A stretch of 64,000 nucleotides of DNA from Ceriagrion tenellum (taxonomy: Eukaryota > Arthropoda > Insecta > Odonata > Coenagrionidae). Below, piece by piece: positions 46,798 to 57,771 of this stretch (position 1 is its first letter; each line of letters begins with the position of its first letter). The notes beneath the pieces are model-generated. The model saw only the letters and a list, made by a program, of their open reading frames with translations, had not been told where the DNA came from and did not search any database. The position numbers and the translations under genes are program-made. The stretch is from the NCBI GenBank assembly GCA_963169105.1, contig OY720633.1, positions 40,254,795-40,318,794 on the forward strand. Direction: 5' to 3'.

Positions 46798-48041
46798 TTT
46801 TGATCCAAAGTAAATATTTTTACATCTTTATAGGAGATTCTCAGTTGTTGACTTAAATTTATGGGTACTCCTGAGCCTCTTCGCTGTGAATGCGGGCCCC
46901 ATCCGCTTTAAACCCTGGCTCCACACTCGAGATAGATGGCTTGATGGGATTTCTCGCTCTCCCCCCCCCCTCTCGTCAGGGATCGAAAGATTTCGGATTG
47001 AAACACGTGCAGTCAATGATCCCTCTCTCGTTTAGCGCGGCCTTTCTACGTAAATCTTGAGCCGTGAAGGAGCAGCACAGGCTGTCGCCTCGCAATGTTT
47101 GTGCGGTTTTGACGTCTCGGGCCCTCTATCTCGAACACGGCGATGTTTGAGAATGTGGCTCTGGAGTGCTAGCGTATGGCTCATGATTTCGTTAAGCTCA
47201 TTTTAAAAACGTAAATATTGTAATTATTACGGGAACAAACTTTTTTTCTCTGTGGAATTTTGCACTATTACGGTAACATCTTCTCTGTCCCACTATTATA
47301 ATTCTTGTACACAAAAAAGGTTCTCAATGGTTATGGACTTATGGTTTTTCTCATTTTATTAACGAATCAGTAATTTCCCACTGACTTTTCCCTTACCAGG
47401 GCTTCGAAATTATTTAAATATATATTTATCAAAGCTCTGAAATCATAAATTCATGTTTATATTAAAATTAATTACATAAATTTACAACCTACGCATAAAC
47501 TATTATATAAATGTATTTTTCATGATATTGATAACGTTTCAGAACTTGTACTGCTCTTATTTTTTCCCGTATTTGTGATTGATTAAAAAAAAAATCATTA
47601 AAAATTAACGTGTTTTTGTTTGATATGAGTAACCTTTTTGTTGGCTTTGCTCCAGGATATTGGGATAGTTTATTTTGAATGGCGCTCACTTGCATATACA
47701 TCACTCACCATCTACGTTCAATGGCATTATCTTCTCTTGGCATTCGTCGTAACTATATTTATTGTCTTGGTTCGCAATTATCATCTGAAATATACGTAAT
47801 ATAGCCATGCACTCAAGTTTTTCAAGTCGGTCTTTGAATTCTATGCCTAGCCGTCATTTTACGCTACGAGTTTTGCCGACTAACTGGATGCTAAAGTACC
47901 TGGATATCTCGGAAATCACATGAAGTGTACATCCACAATTTTCTCGTAAACATTTCATTTAAATATTCATTGCGGTGAATTTGAATGTTCTCAGTCAAAG
48001 CTTTCCTTCAGGATGGGAGGAATTTCAACTAGGTATTCGAG
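46798..48041. other. Unassigned sequence
   Basis: No recognisable gene or repeat. A C tract lies near 46962 within a CpG-richer patch (46850-47120). Confidence 0.5.
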
Positions 48042-48116
48042 TGAAGCAATCGAGGGGAGAGTCAAAGGTGTCTCTCAATCTTGAAGCAATCGAGGGGAGA
48101 GTCAAAGGTGTCTCTC
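48042..48116 (+). repeat. Tandem duplication, 40-bp period
   Basis: TGAAGCAATCGAGGGGAGAG starts at 48042 and again at 48082. The second unit matches the first over about 35 bp with no mismatch that I see, so the duplication is recent. Confidence 0.9.
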
Positions 48117-48564
48117 TCCGAGAATGCCCTAAAAAACAAATTCTCCCAAATACGAGTGAGACAGACAGGAGGAAAACGGGAAAAATCAAGTATATTAAAT
48201 TAGCACCAAATTAAAGATAATATATTTCAGCAGCTTAACACATACAAACAAGTAAGGATCAGCCAACCTGCGTTCTGACGTCTAAGTTTCAAATTCAAAT
48301 ACCAACTATACGAGACAGCAGACAGCAAGAGTAGAACCTCTCAAAACCACGGTCTATCTCAAAGAGGCCGGTAGCGATTTCCGTCGAAGGAGGGGAAGTT
48401 CAGACGGTGGGAAGTGGAAAGGGGTAGGTAGAGGAATAAGAGGCGATTTGCTACCTCGGAGGGGAAATTTCAGCGAGGTCAAAAGAGAAAGTTGCTGATG
48501 GAGTGAGGGGGAACAGGTGATTGGCAGTCTTGGAGGGGAGGTAGTTTTATGGAATGGGAAACCA
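48117..48564. other. Purine-rich unassigned sequence
   Basis: G/A-rich from about 48360, with repeated GGAGGGGAA-like words. No gene recognised. Confidence 0.45.
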
Positions 48565-48935
48565 TGCGGTGTAGGAATGCAATTGGAGATAGGAACTACT
48601 TTTCATCTCCGTTCGCGGATTCCTGGTATGAAACCGATTTGCGCAGGGCTGCTGCCATTTCACATTCTCGTATTCTTCCGTCTCCAACTGCTATATAAAC
48701 GAGAGTAGTTCCTCGAGAGGGCGGGCTGGAGACTACGAGCTGGAGACTGCGAGCTGAAGACGATGAGGGCAGAAGACGCTGAGTTCGCGAAGACGGCTGG
48801 AGTTTCGCGAACGTCGTTGGCGCGACAGATGTCGTTAGCGCGAAGTGGCGGGGCGCGTCGGGCGCGCCTCGGGCAAGTCCTTCGGCTAAGTCCGGAGGAT
48901 AAATAGTCCGCATTAGTATGCCCAAAAAATGCTAC
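48565..48935 (+). promoter_or_regulatory. TATA-containing CpG-rich block (promoter or solo LTR?)
   Basis: TATATAAA at 48692-48699 is followed 20-30 bp later by purine-rich repeats of the form GAGCTGGAGACTGCGAGCTG, then very CpG-rich sequence (GCGCGTCGGGCGCGCC near 48854). An ATG at 48761 opens 47 codons, rich in Arg and Ala, to a TAG. A strong TATA box over a short CpG-rich leader is the layout of an LTR promoter as well as of a host promoter. I could not define TG...CA ends or a duplication, so the LTR idea is unproven. Confidence 0.35.
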
Positions 48936-51551
48936 ACGAGGATTATATGAACTCATAGTATTTTCATTTTTCGGTTTAACTACTAAGGTCGTAGGAGGAG
49001 TAGAGCTTAAGCGTTGGCTTGATTCACTTGCAGGTGTGAATATAGGGCCTCGAGACAAAATGTAAAAAATAGGAAAAGTAATGACTGCTACGGAGTTTGG
49101 CAATTTATTGGTAAATAGTGATGCATGTACTGGTAAAAATGGACTTTAACGATTTATGAGGAAATGGAGTTGCTATGAGAGATCATGATTTAAATACAAT
49201 TAATATGAATAACAAAATGACTTGAGAGAATATTAGCTTCGATTAAAGAAAAATGAATGGAAAAGTATAGCTCTAACAGATAAATTCAGAAAGTTATTGC
49301 GGAAGCTCAAATGTGGCAGAATGAAAGCATTCGGAAACTTTTGAGAGTGTGAGCATATTGGAGATGAACGAAAAAAGAAGAATGTTGCGTGGAAGGGAGA
49401 TTGATGGGAAGTAAACCGAACTGAGGAACGAAACAGCCGTGAAAATTGATGATTGACCCGTAAAAAGTTGCTTTTAGCCAGACAAAATTTTCGTTATAAG
49501 TTTTCATTTCTATATTCTATCTGATATGCCCTTTAACGTTGTGGGACCTGATCACATTGATATAAATATTGGAAGAAAATTTAGTTTCGTATTCAACTCA
49601 AACTTTTTTGATGTGAAGTTAGGAATTTCTGATATGAGATTAGGTGTTGGCGTGTTCTTCATAACCTTTTCAATCTCTCAAACCCCGCTTGAATCACCCT
49701 TATCGCCATCCAGGATGGAAAATCCGAATTTTTCTGGCTGTTTCTTTATTCTGCTCTTAAACTCTTCACTTATGCTACCTTCTCTCCCTTCCAAATCAAC
49801 CCAGTTCACCAGCTAGAAGGAAGCTAGCGGCCTAGTGAAACTGTACCCAGCATATGGTTTACGATTTAAATCAAGGGTATATTTATATCTGATTGAGCGT
49901 CATTGCAGGTATTTTCTCAATGGCAACATCTGCATTAGTCGCTATCAAAGCAGTCCGTTTTGATTTGTATTTATCTGCATTATCAAACTTTGAAGTGAAA
50001 AGATTAGAAAAACTTTTTTAATGCGTTTCTCAAGGAAATATTTTGTCTTCAAAATTATACCGATTATCCTCCATGTTATTCCCCAGCGCATGGGAAAATG
50101 GTTAGAAATATAACCGTATCCAGCGTCTTCTTTGGTTCTCCTTCTGTGAATCGTTGTTATTTAAATGGAACATCATCGCATTTTAACTATAGAAAATTTT
50201 ATATTTGGGAACCAATACGTCAGTTTAATAAACTCCTAGAGCTACGTTGAATTTGTTCTACTAGTCTGCCAGTTTCGAAGAGGTGTAACAGTACAAGTGA
50301 CGAAATAGATTATATTTTACAATGCACTGATAGTTCTTAACGCATTCTAACAATACCGGGATTAGCCTCGTAATACCTTAGTAAAGGTATATCGAAAGTG
50401 GAGGGAAGTACTAAATACCTCAAAGGAAAAGTAATTCGCCTTGACCGTTATTCGAACTAGAATTTCTTAATATCCCGCGGAATGAGTTTGCCGGTTGAGC
50501 CTGTGAGGTGTCCGGTCACCCTGTAGATTAGTGCTAAGGAATACTCCGTAACTATATTGGCGAAATTACTCGGCGGAATAAGATGGGATCCGGTTCGAGT
50601 CTCAGACATGGAGACATGACTTTTCCTCTGTTCAATTTCATATTGATGATTCTTCTTCCTGAAATCGGAAAGATGCACTGACAATGAGTACTATATTTTA
50701 TATGTATATAACGGAACGGGAGTCAAACACGCTAGTACTGGACCAAACTGGACCCCGATACTTATATATTATTTTTAATTTTACTATATTTAACTTGATA
50801 TAATTATCAAAGAGCCATTTTTCGTTGTCTAACGGCGATAACTAAGCTCCTAGGCCTTCCCTAACCCGGAGGAGACGGGTACCTTGGTTATTTTTCTTCC
50901 CATTTTGTCCTCTGAGCCGGGCCTCAATTTTCACCTCGGCTCACTTCTTCTCCAACCTTTTCCATTTCCTTCCTTCTCCTGTCTCCAGCTCGACCAAACT
51001 CATTGTTTACTCTTCCTCTCCACCCGGTGTTCCACTCTGAAATGGGTCTCTACGAGGGCCGTCTATACCTTTCTCCCTCGCAGATAGTCTCGAATCTTCC
51101 ATTCCTACAATGGAGCGACTGCGACGTTTTCCCTTACGCGATAGTTTCATTCTTTTCCGGAGCGAGTCCGTACCCGGCCCCCCTCTCTCTCTCTGACTTA
51201 TTCGGTGACTCTCGGTTCAAGCCATCACTCCCACTCAGCTCATCCGACTGTTTCTGCTTATCCTTCGGAGATTTTTTTAAAAATCCCTCTTCCCGCTGTG
51301 GTTGCTCTCCGCTGAGTGGACATCACCAAAGAATAAAAGTATTTCCCACGCGTCGCGTTCTTAACTTTTATTTTCCATATGAGCAGAAACACATTGGTAG
51401 TCAGAAATATGACGCCTTTGAAATGGCCGAGTCCAGCGATATTACGAGGCAGAGTTGACAGTGATTCGTCGAGATTGGTTATTGGAAAAAAACGTTTGTG
51501 TTTGCGAGAGCAGCTTTCACACGATATGTACGAACTTTGATGTAACCAGCC
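48936..51551. other. Unassigned; CpG/pyrimidine-rich block 50880-51460
   Basis: AT-rich, then a C/T- and CpG-richer block at 50880-51460 with a 151-codon low-complexity plus frame. GGTTCGAGTCTC near 50593 resembles a tRNA B box, but no matching A box lies at a normal distance upstream. Confidence 0.4.
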
Positions 51552-51682
51552 GTAGAAATTTTTTTAGGTTTTCACCGTCGGGTGGTTAGAATTTAGTGTT
51601 GGTACTCAGAAAGTTGTAGAACTTTTTTTAGGTTTTCACCGTCGGGTGGTTACAATTTAGTGTTGGTACTCAGAAAGTTGTA
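51552..51682 (+). repeat. Tandem duplication, 64-bp period
   Basis: Unit 1 is 51552-51615, unit 2 is 51616-51679. Both contain TTTTAGGTTTTCACCGTCGG and TTTAGTGTTGGTACTCAGAA. Only a few differences, so the duplication is young. Confidence 0.9.
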
Positions 51683-54600
51683 ATAAGTATCCAATGGCAA
51701 TTCCAGAGCTGCGTCACTTTGTTTTTCATAACGAATTATTAAGAGTAGATTGATGTGAAAATCAGCATCTGAAAACCAGTGTGAAAACCATTCTACACGT
51801 TTTTAAGATCAGCACTGAATTCAGTACTGTAATTAGTGTAAATGACTAGTAATCAAATTCGATGTTCAAATCAAATTCAACGCCTTGGAGCCTGATTTAA
51901 TAGATTACTCCTATTGGTACGCTGCGGCGCAGTCCGGGCATTCGCTGAAAAACGCGATGAAAATAAACTGTGCCATATCGTCCTTGTATAGGTTCTGTAT
52001 TGTTTTCAAAGCATTATAGGCAATATTTTGAAAACTAGTGCTAGAGGTCTCAAGACAAATTTTTTGAATTATGATTCTTTCATCTTTCCAGAGGATTATT
52101 TTCGTAGACAACAGCCCCACTGACGGTATTCTCGTTAAATGATCGACTCGCCGTTCATTGGTCGTAGGACCCAAGAATCGGATAGAAGTATCGTCCTTAT
52201 TTCTCTTTTCAGTACTGATGATCGATTTTGATTCCGTTATCGGATGCGATCTCACCCATTACACGGTATGCTTTTAAGCGCGCGGTTTTCAGTTCGATTT
52301 TCAGTAATGAATCAAGCATTGTGTAAAACGGCCTTTAAATGTTGTAGAAATGTGAAATATGAGATCGTATTCAGTTTTCAGATTTTTTCCTAAGACACGT
52401 GGCAGTCAATTATTTTCATATGAAAATGATTGCGTTTTGTCAATGGAAATGTGCTGTGTGCGTCTATTATATGTTTCCCAATTTTGATGGAACTCGGTGT
52501 TTATATATATCGCCTATAGTATGTTTCTCTTTAAACCATGCCTTTTCAATTATGCGCCATGTCTCACGTGAATAATTTACGGAAACACTTTTTCATTACC
52601 ATTTATTTCATCTGATAGGTTGCGTGACCTAATTTTTACCAGGAACAGCTACCATGTGGCACGCTATATTCTCATCGTTTAAAGTCTTCTTAATTCATTC
52701 ATTCCAATTTTTTTCTATTTCGGATTACCTTACGCTCAATCAGTAGTGGTGGGAAAAACTATTGCCTTTGTATTTGACGTAGCGCTGCATATCGTCAGTG
52801 GCTAAGTGTAAGAAATAGAAAAAAATATTTCATCTCTGCCGCATATATTCTCTGGTGTAGAATCATTTCACTTGATCCACGTTGGCGGTGGAAAATTCAA
52901 CTTTCGAACTTTATATTTTCTTTTCTCTTTTATATTTTTCATTTCTTATATTTTCACCTTATAACTTTATATATTATACATTGAAAATGAACTCTGAAAA
53001 TAAATACTTGCCCAGATGATATTGAAGTACCTATATAGTTAGCTTTGAGTGGAAAATAAACGGTACCTATATTCCATACACTCCATGCTCTTCGTTCATC
53101 TTCCGAATTTCACAGATTCCCTGTCTGATAGGCAGTCTTATATTTTTAAATGCAGTGAAAAATTTATTCAGTGTCTCTGGTGAAATTTCACGTAGGAAAA
53201 ATAATTCTCCTTGAGGTGAGACTTAAGCGCGGAGTCTGAGATTTCGCTCCTTAAGTGCATTAGGCAGTTGAGCCTTTCTCCTCCATGTAATTTTTAAGCT
53301 TTTTGGAGGAACAAGGTAAAACACTTGTCCCGGCATCACTAAAATTTGTCAAGGTTTAAGAATTCTCAATTACATGATTTTCCGGTATTTTTTTCGATGT
53401 TAATTGTTTACTTTTGAAAATTCGAGCTCATTATAAATTAGTGAGCAATTTGCAATATTTGGAGTGGCTTGGTCGTTTTCAGCACCAGTCTAGTATTTCT
53501 TTTATATTTTTACATTAAAACTTTAATATGATGGCATTTACTAGTTTAAAATGCTAACTATATCCTCTCTCTTTTATTAAGCTGTAGGTTAAAAATATCT
53601 CGCGTAGGTTTCTATTTATTTTTTTCCTTTCCATTCATCTTTTGAGTATATTTCAAATGATAGAGGTCAAGCTCTGGACTTCATTTATTTCCGAGCGTTG
53701 CTTTCTGGATAAAAACTGCAAGCACGGGAACAATAAGCCTGAAGTTTCCGTCCTCACGCCCCCACATTTTCTTTTCTTTCCCAGGCTATATTTATATATA
53801 TTTATTTTTTTACCATCGAAGTGCTCTTATAATTCGACGTGCATTGGCGCTCTTGTCGCAGGCTCACAAGCACATCTAGGCTTGAATATATCTTTTACCT
53901 CTCAATATTTTTTCGGTATTCTCATGGTGGCGCCAGCACTGAAGCTTAGATTTTATGCCATTGGTGTTCTGCAGGTTTCTGACCCAATTTCAGGTACCCC
54001 CAGCACTGTTCTGGGTAAATTTATGGCTAATTTATATCGGAGTGATTTTCAATCAAATTGTTTCGACAGGGATGACGGTTGTACTAATTCGGTTGAAAAC
54101 AAATAAACTTGTCGTTCAACTTAACATTTACCTGAATTGTCCCACAAGTTCGGCTTGAAGATATATGAAAATCAATGCAAACGTAACAGTCAAGAGCTGA
54201 AATACTTTTATTATCTTGACAGTAGTGTGAGGTATTGGAACGAGTCGTGAAATGATAATCTATTTTAAAAGTGAAGAACTACTTGCTCTTCATACAATGC
54301 TATGGAAAAATTCGACCTTATCTCCCTCGATATGATGTGTATTAGCTGTTTGCTTCACTATCACCCATATATTTTCTTCACAGCAGCGCTCAGGAGAATT
54401 GGGTCAAACGTAGAATTAAAGAGAAGTCATGGCCATTCTCCTAAATTTAAAAAATCCAAAGAACTTCATTTCGGTGGAATTATTTGCTATTAAATGCCAA
54501 TTGAAAGATTTGCTGAATTTTTATCACCGCACTCGTACGGTGTCTTTGATGCAACATAACGTAACCTCAATTTTCCTCTTATGATTGGAAGGATGCCAGA

Positions 54601-55189
54601 TAATGCCTACATTTTTGCTGATTATAATGACCATCATTTACAATCCTCAATATGTCTTTTCTTTATTCATTGGCACTGATGTTGAAAAGGTTATCTCTTT
54701 GTTGTAAAACTCTTCTTTTTTTACCCTGCCATTCAACTATCAAACTGTAGCTTAGGATAGAAAACCGCCGTATTATAAAAAAAAATTATAATTTAAGTTG
54801 AACTGGCAATTTGCGCCCGGAACTCGAATTCGAGAATAATGCGTTTTATTATTGTTGAATTATATCTCTTTCCATCCATCGTTGCTACTACCATTCTCTT
54901 CATAAGAAAAGCGTTATCGATTGGATCCTCGCAAAAGCTTTTATGGTAATCCCTTTTTAAAGATTTTGTTTTGCCTTTGAATGAATTTCTTTTGCCTTGC
55001 GAGATCTTTCTTTTTATTTCCTGCGTCGTGACTATAATTGTCACCGGAAGCGTAATTAAAGTGGACTCGCTAATTTTCATCGCCGTTTAAGCGCTTTCAT
55101 TATGGGATGCGTAGTTTGCCACCCCGAAAAACGCGTTGTGTTTGAGAATTAAAAAAGAAAAAAAATGTATTTTTGAGAGAAAACTCTCT
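51683..55189. other. Unassigned sequence
   Basis: Short frames only. The longest (51911-52255 minus, 114 codons; 53642-54106 plus, 154 codons) have no motif that I recognise. No repeat structure seen. Confidence 0.45.
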
Positions 55190-55620
55190 TTTTTTAGCTC
55201 GTTTGCTTCCTGTCCTTTCCCCCCTCGTTTGCACCGGAAAGACCTTTCATTTAGTTCTCTTTATTCCTCGCCCCGCCCGCCAAAAGGCGCCTCTTCTCAA
55301 AAGTCTTTGGCGCTTGCGTACGGGAAGCCATTCTCTGCCGTCTCCTTCCGGCGCCTAGGCGCGCTCTAAAGCCCACAGCCATTTGCCTCTTCTTTTGATG
55401 TCGCACGTCGCTCCTCTCTCTCGGCTCCATTACTGGGTCGTCCTCGTTTCTCCTCTCGAATATTCTCACCTCCTTCGCTCTTTCCTTCTCTGCGCCTATT
55501 AAGGAGACACCGTCTTCTCCTCTCGTTCGTCTCCTTTATGTCGTTCGCGTCCTTGTCGTCACAAGCGCCACGCTTCTCTACTTTCCGCTCTTTGAAAATT
55601 GAAAAAGACATCGGTACCAC
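55190..55620. promoter_or_regulatory. CpG-rich, pyrimidine-rich block
   Basis: CpG-dense around 55310-55370 (GGCGCCTAGGCGCGC) and C/T-rich to 55560. Frames overlap on both strands. A promoter or enhancer role is possible but rests on composition only. Confidence 0.3.
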
Positions 55621-56302
55621 TTTTAAGTCCTCTACCGTAATGTGATTTTTTTGTTGGAGGCTCTCGTAAAGAGGTGGATGAAAGGCGGGTTGGATTCAAT
55701 GTGACCAGCGCTATTCTGTAACTCCGCGCAACCAATTTTCTCCGCGAATTAAGCTTGACTTGGTGCCCTGGAAGCATGTTTGGTTCTTCTTTGGAGTAGT
55801 CGTGAATATGGATGGTCTGAATCTAATCTCTTAGACACAGTCGATGAGCGAATGGTTTGCCTTGGCAATGGAAATAGGTCAATACACCTCTACTCTTCTT
55901 GCCTATGCTTAAAGCGGCGTAATACCTTGCGAGCCGCCACGCTGGTCTTGTGGTAGAAAGTATAAGGACGCCAGGTGAACTGAATTAAAGCTTTTGCAAG
56001 TGGATGCGACCCGGCGTGTCAGTACACCGCATATACCTCTTAGTGGTGGTGGGTCGCGGGCTACGGTATGCTGGCTCTCATGGTAGTCCTTTCAGAAGGG
56101 TTCCTAGCTTGAGTAGAATAGTGAAAGCGGGTCTAGGGTATTACTAAGCTTTGGTTTTTCTTATGGCATACTGGCGAAAATGTTCCAAAACTGACCGGTA
56201 GTGCGCCGTAACCGTTAGCAGGGAAAGCTGCACGTGGTTCGGGTGCTGCAAAGGCTGGTAACCTTGCATACTCTATTACAACTTACTCATAACAGTCACA
56301 GA
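55621..56302. other. Unassigned sequence
   Basis: GC-richer at 55900-56260. TGGTCTTGTGG near 55943 recalls a tRNA A box but no B box follows at a normal spacing. No gene recognised. Confidence 0.4.
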
Positions 56303-56672
56303 GTGTGCTTCGTTGGTTTGGCCATGTTGAGAGAATGGATGAGTCAAATAACGAAACAGATATATAAGGGTGAAATGAACGGTGCGAGAAGAGGTTGGCC
56401 GAGAAAGTTATAATTGAATGTGATTGAGGAAATTCTTAGAAGGAGGAGTATTATGAGTCTTAGAAACAGGAGGGCATGTATGAAGCAGTGTATGGGGGTA
56501 AATGAGGCAAGAGAGGTTAGCAAGGATAGGTCAGTATGGAAGAAATTATTGAAGTAGAGTTAGGTGTACAAATATGTATTAATGAGTGAAATCTTATGAC
56601 TATGCCTACCCCTGAAGGGAACGGCGTGATTGGTATGTATTTATGTAAATTGATTGATTGAAATATTACTAT
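56303..56672 (+). mobile_element. ERT-type LINE, C-terminal fragment of another family
   Basis: Plus strand: VLRWFGHVERMDES (56303 onward), then after a one-base frame change near 56345 KQIYKGEMNGARRGWPRK, a TAA stop inside the next few codons, LNVIEEILRRRS, NEAREVSKDRSVWKKLLK and the normal stop at 56555-56557. RWFGHVERM...RGRP-like...V-x-DR-x-W is the usual C-terminus of insect endonuclease/reverse-transcriptase LINEs. Sequence differs clearly from the copies at 2.5 and 4.8 kb. The 3' untranslated tail ends in TTGATTGATTGA-type repeats near 56650-56672. Inactive fragment. Confidence 0.8.
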
Positions 56673-56689
56673 TAGTAGTAATATATATT

Positions 56690-56775
56690 TACTTACTATT
56701 TTACGCCCTGCTGCGGGTTGTGGCAGGGGTTGCCGAATACCACCATTAAGAGAGTGAATATTTTAAGAAATTCTA
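56690..56775 (-). mobile_element. Possible CR1/L2-like LINE 3' end
   Basis: TTTACGCCCTGCTGCGGGTT followed by GTGGCAGGGGTT resembles the terminal region at 42990-43030 (GCGAGCTGCCGCTTGGGCGT then GTGGCAGGGGTT). No coding remnant of that family is recognisable beyond it, so it may be only the terminal piece. It directly follows the LINE ending at 56672. Confidence 0.45.
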
Positions 56776-57333
56776 AGAGGAAAACAACTGTGAGCCGTAG
56801 AATTGGCTTCTAAGTGAGTCTAAGTATATAACTTATATTTTGTCCAGGCATTAACGGTGTAGTGGTGTACAAAGAATTTCTGTACCTTTTGGTTCGTCTG
56901 TCTCTATTATTCATTAGCTTTTCTCATGTGTAAAGGCCAAGGGCGGGGTAGAGTAATATATACCGTGACTCCGTGAAACTTGCGTGATCTAAATTTTTAC
57001 ATTTATTTATGCGTGTAGTTTCCGAGTTTTATGGCCTCCCAGTCTTTCATTAGGCGCATGGTGCGTATATTATTACTCGCTCTTAGTAGTATTCGACGAA
57101 GCTTACGCTCGCGGTCATAGTTGAAAGTGCAGCTCTGAGTGACAGCTCGCTGGTCGTTGAATGTATGTAAACAGATAAACTCCTCTGTGTGATTTTTGGT
57201 GCTTGCATTTCCAAAATAATGTATGTTTTCGTAAGATGAAGAGGACATTAAGAAAAAATTTTTATCGTTCACTGCGAGAAATGTAGTCTTGGAAACGCTG
57301 ACTAATTTCTATGTGGACAACTTGGCATTATTT
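56776..57333. other. Unassigned; minus frame 57003-57272
   Basis: An 89-codon minus frame with a basic stretch (DRERKLRRILLRASNNIRTM) near its middle. I do not recognise it; it could be an exon, a transposon remnant or chance. Confidence 0.35.
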
Positions 57334-57405
57334 CGCTAGCCTCTGCCAGAAGGCGTGGTATTTATTGCATTTAGAGATCATTCTTGATTATCGTGAGAGG
57401 GAGGA
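57334..57405 (+). repeat. Direct repeat of about 72 bp, copy 1
   Basis: Shares GAGATCATTCTTGATTATC and flanking sequence with 57701-57771. The copies differ at roughly one position in seven. Confidence 0.75.
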
Positions 57406-57700
57406 AGAGAAATCAGTGGAGGTATTATTTAAACTTTCGATTCCGATTAAAAATGTAAAGGAAATTGAGTGGAAAAATCGTTATAAACCTGTATAATAAT
57501 AACTTCTGGAAATTCATTAAACTGTTACGTAGAGTAGTCGAATAGTAACTACCCGTAAAATATCGTTGCGAATGTTTTACTTTGAAAGGGAAAAACGGAA
57601 GGGTAATGAACTTCTGTTTATTTATGTATCGCGATGTTTGTTTTTAATATATAAAGACTGAGTGGTAAAAATTCTAGATGATAATTTTCCGCCGATATCT

Positions 57701-57771
57701 CGTGCTTAGTCTCTACCAGAACGTGTGGTATGTATTACATTTGGAGATCATTCTTGATTATCTTGAGAGAG
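57701..57771 (+). repeat. Direct repeat of about 72 bp, copy 2
   Basis: Second copy of 57334-57405, about 367 bp downstream in the same orientation. Function unknown. Confidence 0.75.

Noticed and set aside
50500..50610. B-box-like GGTTCGAGTCTC suggesting a tRNA or SINE
   Set aside because: No A box at a usual distance and no acceptor-stem pairing.
55930..56000. A-box-like TGGTCTTGTGG
   Set aside because: One mismatch to the consensus and no B box downstream.
57003..57272. 89-codon minus frame with a basic stretch, considered as an exon or LINE C-terminus
   Set aside because: It matches none of the LINE C-terminal patterns seen elsewhere in the window, and no splice sites could be assigned with confidence.
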